Source: Imperialibacter roseus | Lineage (GTDB): Bacteria > Bacteroidota > Bacteroidia > Cytophagales > Cyclobacteriaceae | Assembly (NCBI RefSeq): GCF_032999765.1 | Contig: NZ_CP136051.1 | Span: forward strand, 372,001-436,000 | DNA length: 64,000 bases | Reading direction: 5' to 3' | In this document: in pieces, positions 25,561-36,200 of the stretch | How the letters are laid out: every line of letters begins with the position of its first letter | How positions within the stretch are numbered: position 1 is the stretch's first letter | Notes under the pieces: model-generated | Seen by the model: only the letters and a program-made list of their open reading frames with translations | What the model was told of the DNA's origin: nothing | The model's database searches: none | Position numbers and translations under genes: made by a program

Positions 25561-26190
25561 ATGAACTTAATAGATAAACTTAACTGGCGATATGCCACCA
25601 AAATATTTGACCCTCACAAAAAGGTAAGCGGTCACGATCTGGCATTCCTGAAGGAAGCGATCAGGCTTTCGGTGTCCTCGTATGGCTTGCAGCTCTACAA
25701 AGTGCTCATCATTGAAAATGATGACATCAGGGAGGAGCTCCGGAAGGCTTCGTGGAACCAAAGCCAGATCACAGATGCCTCCCACCTTTTCGTTTTTTGC
25801 AACTACATCCGCAACTACGACCAGCATGTGGATAGCTATATTCGGCGGATCATTGAATTGCAGGGGAAAAGTGATGACGGCCTGAAGCAGTACGGCGAAT
25901 TTATCAAAAAGACCATTGCTGACATGCCCACGGAAGAGCGAAAGAGCTGGTCTGAGAAGCAGACTTACCTCGCTTTGAACAACTTGCTGATGGCCTGTGC
26001 AGAGCTGAAGATCGACGCCTGCCCAATGGAGGGGTTTGATAAGCAAGCCTACAACCGGCTCCTGGGCCTTGATGAACTGGGATTGAATGCCTCAGTCATT
26101 GCGCCGGTAGGTTATCGCTCTGATAACGATGAGACCCAGGAACGGCAGAAAGTAAGAAAGTCGATGGAGGAATTGTTCCAGATGGCTTGA
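25561..26190 (+). CDS. NAD(P)H nitroreductase-like FMN flavoprotein
   Basis: A 209-residue protein from ATG 25561 (MNLIDKLNWRYATKIFDPHK); the in-frame GTG at 25552 would add three residues and overlap the DMT stop. RYATKIFD and SVSSYGLQLYKVLIIEN are family marks of the NfsB-like nitroreductases. Later, YLALNNLLMACAELKIDACP and MEGFDKQAYNRLLG hold FMN-contact regions. It would reduce nitro compounds or quinones in the cytoplasm. A rho-independent terminator follows about 90 bp later. Confidence 0.9.
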   Translation: MNLIDKLNWRYATKIFDPHKKVSGHDLAFLKEAIRLSVSSYGLQLYKVLIIENDDIREELRKASWNQSQITDASHLFVFCNYIRNYDQHVDSYIRRIIELQGKSDDGLKQYGEFIKKTIADMPTEERKSWSEKQTYLALNNLLMACAELKIDACPMEGFDKQAYNRLLGLDELGLNASVIAPVGYRSDNDETQERQKVRKSMEELFQMA

Positions 26191-26280
26191 AGGATTGATG
26201 ATCAGGAGGGTGGAAGTGCTTAGGCTGATTTAGCCTCTGGTGCGATATTTTTCACCCGACGAACAATTCTTAAAACAAGA

Positions 26281-26309
26281 ATAACACGCAGCCATGTGTG
26301 TTATTTTTG
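26281..26309 (+). terminator. Terminator after the nitroreductase gene
   Basis: The stem ATAACACGCA (26281-26290) with TGTGTGTTAT (26295-26304) has one G-U pair and a 4-nt loop and is followed by TTTTTG. It ends the run that begins with the cyclase gene. Confidence 0.75.
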
Positions 26310-26352
26310 TATTAGTGCCATCTTGGTGAGTTGTTTGAAGTAAACGCTCCTC

Positions 26353-27279
26353 ATGCTCAGCCATAATTTAGTGAAGCCGTTCTTTCTGCTTGCTTTCATC
26401 AGCGTGCAACCAATCGTTGGCCAGGCCCAGCAAGTAAAAAACGTACCGGCTGCCTTTGAAGCGCTGAGCGCAGAACCCGAGGTCATTGTGCTGGCGAATG
26501 ACATTGATGTGCCCACCAAGTCCGGGCATTTGCAGGGTGTGCAGGCGATGGTGCAAGACGGAGCTGAAAAGCTGCTGATGTCGGGCAGCTCCCTTACCCA
26601 GGCCTATATTTTGCAAGCTGATCTGGCTTCACGTCAGACCGAGAAGCTTATTCCATTAATGAAGGAGCCGTTCCGGCATGCAGGGGGCATTCAGCTGACC
26701 GACACGTACCTGGGCGTGGGTATTGAAGACAATGTGAAGAAAACAGAGTCAAAGCTGCACTTGTACAACTACCACAACGAAGGCCTTTATGAGGGCAAGC
26801 CAGTCGTTACCATAGATAGGGAAGGAGTGCCTGAGCTGAAAACCTCCGGTGCAACGGGGATACTGGCGCTGGAGAATGACTACCTGATAGTGGTTAGCAA
26901 TTGGGACAGCCGCCATTGGGATTTCTATCGCTTCGACCCCAACCGGGTAGACCGGAGAATTATCTACAGTTTTGCTGCTCCTGCCGACTGGGGGAGCTAC
27001 CAGTCCATCAACCTGGTCAGGGATGAGGAGGCCATGTATGCCATCGGATTTTACAAGACCGCTGATGGCAACTACGCCGATTTAATCCTTGTGAGTAAGG
27101 CTGGGCCGTTTGAGCCCGTCATGAGAAAGGTGCTTACCAAAGCCTTTCACTGCAAAAGCGGTGTGAGTTTTGGCGCTGCTGTCGGCTTGCAACTGGACAA
27201 CGAAGGAATATTGCACGTATGGGCCACGCAGCCAGATGCCGTCAAGCAGATTACAGTGAACAAATTTTCTCAACGATAA
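26353..27279 (+). CDS. Secreted propeller-like protein of unknown function
   Basis: A 308-residue protein with a signal peptide (about residues 1-25, QAQQ at cleavage). The rest is strand-rich, with repeated four-strand segments such as LQGVQAMVQDGAEKLLMSGS, RHAGGIQLTDTYLGVGIEDN and SWDSRHWDFYRF-like phrases (NWDSRHWDFYRFDPN). These suggest a five- or six-bladed beta propeller. No catalytic motif was seen. It is a single gene with a terminator before it and the 22-23 bp array after it. Confidence 0.6.
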   Translation: MLSHNLVKPFFLLAFISVQPIVGQAQQVKNVPAAFEALSAEPEVIVLANDIDVPTKSGHLQGVQAMVQDGAEKLLMSGSSLTQAYILQADLASRQTEKLIPLMKEPFRHAGGIQLTDTYLGVGIEDNVKKTESKLHLYNYHNEGLYEGKPVVTIDREGVPELKTSGATGILALENDYLIVVSNWDSRHWDFYRFDPNRVDRRIIYSFAAPADWGSYQSINLVRDEEAMYAIGFYKTADGNYADLILVSKAGPFEPVMRKVLTKAFHCKSGVSFGAAVGLQLDNEGILHVWATQPDAVKQITVNKFSQR

Positions 27280-27397
27280 ACCAGGCTGTGAGCCTCATCT
27301 TTTGAACAGAAATTCCGTATATTAAAGAAGGCAGTTACTGCCTTTCGTTCCTTTCTGTCTCAAATACCCACTTTTCTTTGCAGCGCAGCTAACACTT

Positions 27398-27580
27398 GTT
27401 TGCTACGTACCAAACACCCCCTTTGCTACGTAGCAAAAACCCTGTTTGCTGCGTAGCAAACGCCCTCAATGTAGCTATGTTGCAGGTATAATGTAGCCAT
27501 GTTGCAGGTGAAATGTAGCTATGTTGAGAGCGACTTATAGCTACAATTGGAGTCCATTATAGCCATGTTTCGAAATGGCC
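27398..27580. repeat. Eight-unit tandem array, period 22-23 bp, palindromic units
   Basis: Unit cores start at 27399, 27422, 27445, 27468, 27490, 27512, 27535 and 27557. The first three are dyads (TTTGCTACGTACCAAA, TTTGCTACGTAGCAAA, TTTGCTGCGTAGCAAA). The next three share AATGTAGCTATGTTGC-like cores, and the last two TTATAGC-like cores. All share a central TAGC/GCTA element. Period 22-23 bp equals about two helical turns, so the units face one side of the helix. Not a CRISPR, as there is no constant repeat with unique spacers. Confidence 0.75.
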
Positions 27581-27649
27581 CTTTCTATGACAGTTAAGTA
27601 AGCGGTTTTGCGTTGAGCAAGCTGCGGAATAGACTAGTAATCAATAGTT

Positions 27650-27682
27650 GCATAATATGCGTATAATATACGCATATTATGC
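27650..27682. repeat. 33-nt perfect palindrome
   Basis: The arms GCATAATATGCGTATA and its exact complement flank a single central A at 27666, so 32 of 33 bases pair. It is rich in A and T with GCG steps. It lies 127 bp before the DUF922 start and about 70 bp after the array. It could be a cruciform, a dimer-binding site or an mRNA hairpin. No T-run is present on either side. Confidence 0.75.
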
Positions 27683-27808
27683 GTTTACAAACGGATAAAG
27701 GTGCCCTAATGGATTTAATCAGCCATCTTAGGAATGAATACAAAAAAAATGTTATAATGGAAATAAACGACACTAGTTGTGTATATTCGGATGTTGTGAG
27801 GAATTCAG

Positions 27809-28390
27809 ATGAAGACACTTGCTTTTGTAGTCGTATTAACTCTTGGACTGGCGGACTGTTTCGCTCAAGAAGAGGAAGTCAACATTCCATGGACTCCAGG
27901 ATTCAAACTTAAATGGAAGGATTTCCAAGGCTCAAAAAATGGGCCTAGCTGGGCTCTAGCTACGACCTGTGCCAGTATAGATGTCAAAAGTTCCTACGTG
28001 GATGATAGCTTAACGTTCAGAGTAACTAACAATTTTATCGCCAACCTTTCCTTTTTTGACCATACAGCTATTGACCGTTTTGGTGATAGTCTTCCAGATT
28101 TATTAAGTCACGAACAATTGCACTTTGACATAGCGGAATTACATACCCGAATCATGAGGAAATCTTTATTGGAAGTCACTTCCTGGGATACGTTTGACTT
28201 GGAGCTTTATGAGTCCAAAATTGAATCTGTCTACGATCTAAGAAATAAGATGGACAGCTTGTATGACAGGGAGACTGCCAACGGACTGCTCAAGACTAAT
28301 CAGGAGGAATGGGGAAATAAGATTCAATCCTTGCTGCTTGAACTGGAAACGTTTTATGAGTCAAACGAAATAGCTGCTCCCAAGCAATGA
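27809..28390 (+). CDS. DUF922-family secreted putative zinc protease
   Basis: A 193-residue protein with a signal peptide (MKTLAFVVVLTLGLADCFAQ). The core contains the strand start WTPGFKLKWKDFQGSKNG and the HExxH zinc motif LSHEQLHFDIAELHTRIMRK, with His101, Glu102 and His105. A following acidic helix (LYESKIESVYDLRNKMDSLY) may supply the third ligand. DUF922 proteins are predicted secreted Zn proteases with unknown targets. The upstream palindrome could regulate it. Confidence 0.8.
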   Translation: MKTLAFVVVLTLGLADCFAQEEEVNIPWTPGFKLKWKDFQGSKNGPSWALATTCASIDVKSSYVDDSLTFRVTNNFIANLSFFDHTAIDRFGDSLPDLLSHEQLHFDIAELHTRIMRKSLLEVTSWDTFDLELYESKIESVYDLRNKMDSLYDRETANGLLKTNQEEWGNKIQSLLLELETFYESNEIAAPKQ

Positions 28391-28621
28391 ACTCCGTTGC
28401 ATTTGGATAAGTTGGATGAAATTGGAAACGTCGGCGAATAAAGTCCTCACAACACAAAGCTAAGACACCATGGGGTCTCAGCTGCAAGGAAATCGCAGTG
28501 GGCATTGGAGTCCCCGCCACTTTGTGTATTTTTATTCATCGGCGTGGCTAAGTACAGACGGCGGCGGAACCTCTTAACAATCCCCACGCTGCTTAGCTAG
28601 GCGTTACACACAATTGTAGGG
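28391..28621. other. Gene-free spacer with left boundary sequence
   Basis: A 231-bp spacer between the DUF922 gene and the two-gene module. Its end holds GGCGTTACACACA (28600-28612), the left boundary sequence of the module. GCTAAG and CTTAGC pairs occur around 28546 and 28592. No gene seen. Confidence 0.5.
28600..28612 (+). repeat. Left boundary sequence of the 28.6-29.8 kb module
   Basis: GGCGTTACACACA is the near-complement of TGTGTGTAACACGCC at 29826-29840 (two extra bases there). The pair brackets two genes with only 9 bp before the first start and 1 bp after the last stop. The layout resembles the ends of gene cassettes, where a GTTRRRY-like site follows GGCG. Confidence 0.5.
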
Positions 28622-29188
28622 ATGCATAAAAGTTCGTCGCTTACCTTCTTGTACAAATATTTCTTTCCAGCCTGTTGGGTGGGAGTCGTAATCCTTGCCT
28701 TTGTTGTTGGATCGAATGCCGACGATGAACTACCTAAACGTGAATTGCTTGGTGTCAGTGTGATTGTTTTTTGGATTGCATTTTGGTCGATTTTGGTTTC
28801 GATAAGACTCAGAAGTGCGGTTACCCAGGACGAGTACTTAGTCATCAGGGCTTTACGGGAAGAAGTGAAAATAAGGTATGATCAGATAACCTATGTTTGC
28901 CAACCCGTATTGGCGAATCCTGTCCTCGTTGGACTTCAGTACAGGGATGATCGAACGCAGGAAGTATGCGACATACTAATCATGCCAAGTAGAAGTGAGC
29001 AGTTGTTTTCATTTAACTTATTCAGTTTGAATGAGGTGCCAATGACAAAATTCATTAGACGTCAGTCAAAGCGAGCAAATCCAGACTACAACGAACATGG
29101 AGAGCCTTCGAGATGGCGCCCTTCTCTTTATATTATCTCAAGTGGCATAATTGCCTGGACAGTCAGTAGCATTATTTTGCAGACGTAA
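28622..29188 (+). CDS. Unknown membrane protein with PH-like central part
   Basis: A 188-residue protein with two N-terminal helices (FLYKYFFPACWVGVVILAFV and GVSVIVFWIAFWSILVSIRL). A strand-rich middle (SAVTQDEYLVIRALREEVKI, then CQPVLANPVLVGLQYRDDRT) resembles a bacterial PH-like domain. A C-terminal helix follows (SLYIISSGIIAWTVSSIILQ). No family is recognised. The start codon is 9 bp after the left boundary sequence, and the stop codon touches the next gene's ATG without a gap. Confidence 0.55.
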   Translation: MHKSSSLTFLYKYFFPACWVGVVILAFVVGSNADDELPKRELLGVSVIVFWIAFWSILVSIRLRSAVTQDEYLVIRALREEVKIRYDQITYVCQPVLANPVLVGLQYRDDRTQEVCDILIMPSRSEQLFSFNLFSLNEVPMTKFIRRQSKRANPDYNEHGEPSRWRPSLYIISSGIIAWTVSSIILQT

Positions 29189-29824
29189 ATGTGTATTAAA
29201 AGACTCACTTCAGTGCGGACTCTGTTTGTTACCATGTTAAGTATCGTTTGCTGGAAAGCCACTGGACAGTGTGCCGAAAAGGAATTTGTTGGTCCAAGCC
29301 AAAGATTTATTTACCTACTTAAATTGGCGGCAGACACTACTCACAATAGCCAAATAGAACAGGACTTCTTTTGTGCATTTCCAAATACGATTAATGAACT
29401 AGCTGAAGTGTTTGAAGCTGACAAGCAAACTGGGATGTTACCTTTAAATGGTGTTCATGATCGATTGAAAATCGTCTTCTTTTTCTACCATCTTAGGACA
29501 ATTGACAAGTCAGCATATTATAAAAAATATATAGACCTATGTGTGGACGGCGAATGGCAAAATACTGACGACGTCGACGGGTTTGGTCTCTTACTCAAAC
29601 TTTTGGCAGACCCGACTAATATTGTGGAAGAACTAGAGACACGCACTGATTCAGAAATTCTAAATGTGTTTAGGCTTTTGTTGAGTTGCTCCAATGAGAA
29701 GTGTTTGAATAAGAAATATACCGAGATTAACGAAGTGCTAGCGAAGAACTCTCCTGCTTTAATGACCCCATTATACAAAGCTTACAATGAGATTCAGACA
29801 TCGACGCCTTGGGAGAGGGACTAA
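29189..29824 (+). CDS. Unknown helical protein of the bounded module
   Basis: A 211-residue protein. The N-terminus could be a signal peptide (VRTLFVTMLSIVCWKATGQC), giving an exported helical protein with Cys residues (CAEKEF, DFFCAF, LLSCSNEKCL) that could form disulfides. No family is recognised. The ATG follows the previous gene's stop directly, so both are probably co-translated. The stop lies 1 bp before the right boundary sequence. Confidence 0.55.
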   Translation: MCIKRLTSVRTLFVTMLSIVCWKATGQCAEKEFVGPSQRFIYLLKLAADTTHNSQIEQDFFCAFPNTINELAEVFEADKQTGMLPLNGVHDRLKIVFFFYHLRTIDKSAYYKKYIDLCVDGEWQNTDDVDGFGLLLKLLADPTNIVEELETRTDSEILNVFRLLLSCSNEKCLNKKYTEINEVLAKNSPALMTPLYKAYNEIQTSTPWERD

Positions 29825-29825
29825 A

Positions 29826-29840
29826 TGTGTGTAACACGCC
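29826..29840 (-). repeat. Right boundary sequence of the 28.6-29.8 kb module
   Basis: TGTGTGTAACACGCC faces the copy at 28600-28612. In an attC-like reading this would be the R''-L'' half, with the matching L'-R' half expected 60-140 bp later; I did not find it, so an intact integron site is not claimed. Confidence 0.45.
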
Positions 29841-30280
29841 GCTGAACTAAGATAGTGAGCTGAACCACTCTCCCCGGCCATGCAAGACTGGCCGACTCCT
29901 GGAACAGAATCGATTCCACAATTCGCCGGTGAACTTTCTGACTACTATGGTCAGCCAATCACTCCGCAACGACTGAAGTCAGTGCCATTTCCCCTATTAA
30001 CGGTTGGGAACGTGAATGAGCTACCACATTGACTCTGATGTTGGAAAAGCATCCAGGTTGTTTAGAACAGGCAGCGTAGCTACCGCCCCCGATACGCTTT
30101 TGATCTCTTTAGAGCGGCAGTTTCAGATCACACAGGCCATTCCAGGTCGGAAGATTGGGGCAATGTCTTTTTGGGGGGTAGGGTTTTTCTTAATGCCCCC
30201 GTTTAGTAGTCATGTTGAAAACGTTGACTATGCATTTTACTAACCAAATCAATAAACCCAGCCTAATTAAAAGACCACTA
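29841..30280. other. 440-bp stretch before the giant T9SS gene; possible coding remnant
   Basis: One short frame (ATG 29880 to TGA 30032) reads coherently, for instance PQFAGELSDYYGQPITPQRL, but has no recognised family and may be the relic of a decayed gene. From about 30150 on the sequence is AT-rich and probably holds the promoter for the giant gene. Nothing else seen. Confidence 0.4.
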
Positions 30281-33200
30281 ATGAAACGCTCTATCCATCA
30301 TCACGCCAGGAAATTGGCCAGGATTGGCTTATTTCTCCTCTTTTCTCTATTGCTCATGAGCGCTAAGCTCTTTGCCCAGAACAGGGACGGTTCCATAGAT
30401 TTGACCGGAGGAGAAGGACGCAAAATTTATGTAAACGATGAAGGAAGTGGCAAGGGTCTTGGCATAGAGGGAAGGTCTTTTACCGTGGAAACCTGGATGC
30501 GCCTGTCGAGTAACGATAACGATAATGTTAACCTTTTCCGATTTCGTAACGGAGATGCCCGGGTGTCGCTGGACTATAAAGGAGATTCTGAAAAATCTGA
30601 TAAGCCCTGGAGGGTTCAGATAAAAGGTGGACCGGATGGAGAAAAAAGCTGGGATTTGAACTACAACAAAAATGGCTCAACCGGGCCGGATTTCTTGAAT
30701 AAATGGCATCATGTGGCCTTCACCACCAATGGTGCCAGTACCGTGCAGATCTATATAGATGGTACGTTGCTCCTTCAATGGAGCTTGGTCAACAGTGATA
30801 ATGAATCGGTGGCACTCTTTCCAGACAATGGAAGTGGGTATGGGGACTGCTTTATTGGAGATAAAAGTGTTACCACAGAGGCAAGAGAAACCATGTATGT
30901 TGGTGAAGTGAGAATTTGGAAGACACGACTTTCTGCATCAGAAATTTCCAAATATTATGATGAAGAGATTAATAGCTCTCATCCACAATGGGGTAACCTC
31001 GTAAGGTATTATCATGGAAACAAGTCTTATATTTCCGGTACAACACGTTATTATCAGGACGAATCACCTAGTGGTGGGTATGATGCCTATGGCGACGACA
31101 ATGATGTTGGGTTGAGCCTTACTTATACCCCTACAGTGAAACCTCCGTCTTTCAATAATACGAAGGTAAATCCTTCGTTCAGCGCAAGTACTTGTAATAC
31201 CGATAATGGAATTGATGTGAGCTGGACTGATTTTCAAGCCTCCAGTACCTACTCATCGGGCACAACTCCCTCCTACGAAGTGACCAGAGTGAGCGATAAC
31301 ACCACTATTTATACAGGTGGAGGAAGCTCAAAGGAAGATACAGATGTCTCACCCGGTGATGCTGAGACGTATCAATTGAAAACACGCTGGTACATCAATA
31401 GTGTGGCGGTTTACTCAGATGATAAGATCACTACCAATAAAGGCAGCATGACTGCGGTATATGCAGCACCTTCTGGTTTTAGTGCTACTACAGATAACTG
31501 CGACGTAACGATAGACCTGGACTGGGATCAGCTAACCTCCAGTCCGCCGAAGTGGAAGGTGCAAAGGGCGACTAATTCCGCTTTCACCACTGGGGTGATT
31601 ACCCTTACGTCCACGCTGGACGGGGCAGTAACAAGCTTTACAGATGCCAGCCCCAATCCTGAACAGACTTATTACTATAGGGTGGTCGCTACTGGAAATG
31701 ACGGTAATGGATGTGCGGTAGTGGCATCAAACTCGGAAGTTGTTTCTGGGTTTACCTCCAAACCACCAACAGCACCTAATGATCTGGCAGTCGTGGTCGA
31801 CAATGTCAACAATGAGCTGGACATCACATGGACCAACCCGAGCAATAGCTACGCCAGCGGTTTCATACTTCGCAGGGAAAAGCTGGACGGATCAAATACT
31901 GTGGATATAGAGTTGGCAAATACGGTCACCAGCTATTCGGATGCTGACATCTCAATATGTGAAACTTACCGGTATAAAATTGCCGCTACAAACGCATGTT
32001 CTCCAGATGGTGTTTTTTCCAACACCACCCAAACGGGTTTACTCGGATTGGATATCGATGATGTCTTGTCTTCTATAAATGCTTCCAAAGGCTATTTCTC
32101 GAATGAGGTACTATTGGAGTGGGAAATAAAAGGAAGCCTTTCGCAGGTAGATCGTTTCCGTGTCGAAAGAACCGTGGCTGGAAGTGACAACTACAAACTA
32201 ATAGCTGTGGTGGACAATAATCTTTTCTACAAAGATGAGTCTGCGAGTTCCGGTGTTTTCTACAATTACCGTGTCACAGGCGAAACGACTTGTAACGATT
32301 TGATTGTTTACACCAATGAGGTCGTTGACCTTGGCTTTCGTCAGCCTTTTGGTATAGCTAATGGTCATACCGAGTATACGGGAGGAAATGCCGTAGAAGA
32401 CGTGGTGATCAATTTTGAGCGTACAGATGGTACGCAGATTGGCAACAGTTTGAAATTTGACGGCGCTGGCGACTATGTGGCTATCGATAGCTTTTCTTAT
32501 AAGGGGAGCGACTATAAAGAAATGACTGTTGAGGCCTGGTTTAAAACAAGCTCTAGTGGAGATCAGATTCTGGCTTCCTTTGATGCCAGCGAATACTGGA
32601 GGCTGGAGATCGGTGGCAGTGCCGCTAACGCTGGTTATCTGGGATTTAACATTGCCAAAAATGACGGCGCCTCGGCAAATTCCACTATTCAAAGCACCGT
32701 TAGAGTGGATGATGGAGTGTGGCATCACGTGGCTGTTGTTTTCGACAATGGTACCCTCTCGATGTATGTTGATGGGGAGCTTGATGTGCAAATTACCGAT
32801 GCAATTGCTGAGTTTGGGAGTGTAAACCAAAGGTATGGGTTTCTGGGTGTAGGTAGTGAAGCAGATGCGTTCAATGGAAATATTGGGCCAACTTACTATC
32901 TGGAAGGTAACCTGGATGAGTTTAGGTTGTGGAGCGTAGCCCGCACAGAAGATCAAATCAAGAATAACTATGACCGTTTGATCAGCAACGAGCAAGTGGG
33001 TTTGAAAGTCTACTACAGATTTGACGAAGGAGTAGGAAGTGAAGTGTACGACGTAGCTAAAACTGGTGAAAACTTCAATCAAAATGATGGCCTTTTTGTG
33101 GGTGGCACAAGTTTCTCCAGCGAAATTCCAAGCTCGGATAAATTAGGAATCAGAGCCACTACTGATCAATTCGGTGATTATACTGCCGATTATATTCCTT

Positions 33201-36200
33201 ACAAAGGCTCAGGCAATGTTTTCAGAGTCACACCTGCATTTGGTCAGCATCAATTCACGCCGTCTTCCAAATCCATTTACCTGGGGGATGGTTCCTTCGT
33301 GCAAAACAATGTGGATTTTGACGATATTTCATTCTTTACTGTAACCGGTAAGGTGTCTTATAAAGATACCAATGTGCCTGTGCAAGATGTGACAGTTCTC
33401 ATAGATGGAGAGGTGGCACTGGGCTCCGATAATAAGGTGGTAAGAACAGATGCGGAAGGCAACTATGAAATCAATGTGCCTATTGGAAACCACTACCTTT
33501 CTGTAGAAAAAGACGGGCATACTTTTTATGAAGGCTATTTCCCTCCATTAGACGAGTTGGGAAGTGTTACTTTTCATGAATTCATCGAAGACCTCCAGGT
33601 TAACTTCACTGATAGTACGAAGATCAAAGTTGCCGGACGGCTGGTAGGTGGTACACGAGAAGCAGAAAAGCAACTGGGCTTTGGTTTGTCGACTAATAAT
33701 GTGGGCAGTGCTACCCTGTCTTTTAATTTACAAAATGCAGCATACGATTTACCTGTGGTGACTGTAGATACCGATCCTTATACGGGTGAGTATGAAATAG
33801 AAATGCTTCCGGAGCAATTTGTTATTTCAACTATCACTACATCTGCCAACTACGCTATTGATGCCGAAGATTTGCCTGTATTGGATTTGAGAAACAGCGT
33901 AGACGAAATCGTAGTATATGAAGATGAAGAAGATTCTTCAAGTGCTACTTATAGCTATCATCATAAGCAAAATTTTATCATCAGAGAGACCCCGGAGATA
34001 TTGGTCTATGGAAAAAATGATGAAGCATTTGAAGGGGACACAGAATTGCAATATTCTGACCAGGAATCAGGAGAGGTCAAAACATTGGATCTGAGTGTTT
34101 CTAATCCTTTTGATTACCCCTTCTTCAACATGGGAAAGCCTTATGAAGCGAATGTATATGTAGTAGAGACCTATAGAAATCCCTATCATCCTGCAGGGGC
34201 AATCATCGACTATGTTCCTGTAGTAAAGGCTGACGTTGCCATAACAGACAATATTGGGTCGACTCCAGACCAGGGCAACACGGGGCAAACAGATGAGAAT
34301 GGGCTTTTCCGATATGCTTTTTTGGCTGGAAGTCCAAACATTCAAATGAACGGAGATGAGTCCTTCACGAAAACCTTTGAGGTAAACGCTACTGTTGAGG
34401 GATATGGTATTGCCTGGCGCTCTTCAGACCCTTTCAGGGCTTATGTGCTGGGTGTTAAGCCTCAGGAAGGAACGGGTTTTGTGACCTATGGTCCGGATCA
34501 GGTTGATTTCGTACTTCGTGACCCTCCGGGCAGCAACAGTTACGCTTACATAGAAAAAGGTTCCTCTTACTCCGTTACGGAGGGCTGGGAGCTAAATGCA
34601 CTCACTAACCAATCACTTGATAAAATTGTCAACAAAGGAGTGGATGTGCAGGCAGGTGGCGGGTTGGCTGGGCCAGTAGTGAGCTTAGATACGGATGAAA
34701 TCGGTGAGACCGGTATCCAGGTAAGCCGGGCCTACGATTACAATGGCCACTATACGGAGAGTTATGATTTTACAGAACGGATCGAGACCAGTGCCGACCC
34801 TGAGGATGTCGGTTCGGATGCGGATCTGTTTATCGGACGTGCTACCAACGTATTGGTTTCAAAAACCAGTAACCTTCGTTTGGTGGATAGAGCCTGGGCT
34901 GAAACATATCTGGAAACCTCCGAATACCTGGATATTACGGGAAGTGATGTTGTAATTGCTGTGCTGGATGGATATGCGGTGGACAACAACGGCATACAGA
35001 CCTATTTCATCTATTCACAGCGCTATATTGTGGAGGAGCTGATCCCGACTTTACTTGTATTAAGAGATGAATTGTTTGAAGGGCCGAAGTACGAATCGCA
35101 CCTGCCGATGAGCAGTCCTTACTACGGCCTCAATAATGACGACAATAGCTTCAATGAGCAGATAAAGGAAATGCTCCAGGCCGATCCGGAAGCCAATATT
35201 TCCAATCTTAGTTATACGTTCACCCCAGAGACTGGTGACGACATCGATTCGGTTCAATTCATCAATGATCAAATTACTTCCTGGCTCAACAGACTGGCAG
35301 ATAATGAAGCTGATAAAATAAATGCCAGGTTGATTGACAATATATCAATAGATGGAAGCGGAGGGGTATACAGTTCAGAAGTTAAACAGTCTTATAATAA
35401 GGATTTCAATTATTCCAGCGTAAGGTCAATGCGGCTAACATGGAACGCAGGTTTTGGTGTACTCTCGAATGGTGCAGGACTTCAAATCCGGAATAGCTTT
35501 AATGGGACAGTAGATGTCGGTAATACGGGTTCCAAAGTGATTGATCATTCCTTGACTTTTGGATACGTGATTGACGAAAAAGATGAAGGAGACTACTATA
35601 GCATTGATGTAAAGACAGTAGATGGAGTCGGCATTTACAATAAGAGTGTGTTTGCCGATTATCAGAAATCATACAAACAGTTTCGGGCTGAGACCCAGGA
35701 GAAGTTGATTTTTGCGGGAGCGTATCTCGCCGGTGCTGCGGTAACAAAAGCAATTGCTAAGTACGCAGCAAAGAAAGCAGGCGCTACTAATTCATTTATT
35801 GCCACGGCTCAATTTCTCATAGATGCTGGTGCTTTTGTTTATGAAGCGGTGGATCATACCAATAATGCATTGGAAGTCTTTAACAAGCAGGATGATTTGA
35901 CCACCGATTTCAATGTGACCGGGTTTAAGATTTCAAGCCCGATCTTTAGCGTGCGGGGTGGTGCCAGCAGATGCCCCTATGAAGGAGGTGAAGAAGCTGA
36001 ATTCGTTAGTATAGACGGTGCTGTAATGAATTTGCACACAGCCACGCTAAAAAGAGAAATACCAACCATAGCCGTTTCTCCTTCCATTCAAGCCAACGTG
36101 CCTGAGGGTGAAAAAGCGGTATTTACCTTGCAGCTGGGAAACGAAAGTGAAACCAGCACCAACATGTGGTATGAAATAAGCATCGATGAGTCGACCAATC

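Larger units (their letters stand above)
27280..27808. other. 529-bp gene-free stretch with array and palindrome
   Basis: The stretch holds a short hairpin after the propeller gene (27283-27295), then the eight-unit array at 27398-27580 and the 33-nt perfect palindrome at 27650-27682 (both listed separately). No open frame here looks coding. The rest is AT-rich DNA before the DUF922 start. Confidence 0.7.

Noticed and set aside
27398-27580. CRISPR-like look of the short repeats
   Set aside because: There are no identical repeats of 24-40 bp separated by unique spacers; units are contiguous, 22-23 bp, and change gradually. No cas gene nearby.
29826-30010. Complete integron attC site after the 28.6-29.8 kb module
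   Set aside because: Only a left half (TGTGTGTAACACGCC) fits; the matching right half was not found in the next 200 bp, and no integrase gene is in the window.
30016-30243. 75-residue frame before the giant gene
   Set aside because: It overlaps the promoter region and the start of the giant gene's longest frame. It has no recognisable domain and poor coding composition.
32198-33082. 294-residue antisense open frame inside the giant gene
   Set aside because: It is antisense to the LamG and Fn3 region; its existence follows from codon bias of the real gene. Similar antisense frames at 54767-55576 and 20687-21325 were rejected for the same reason.
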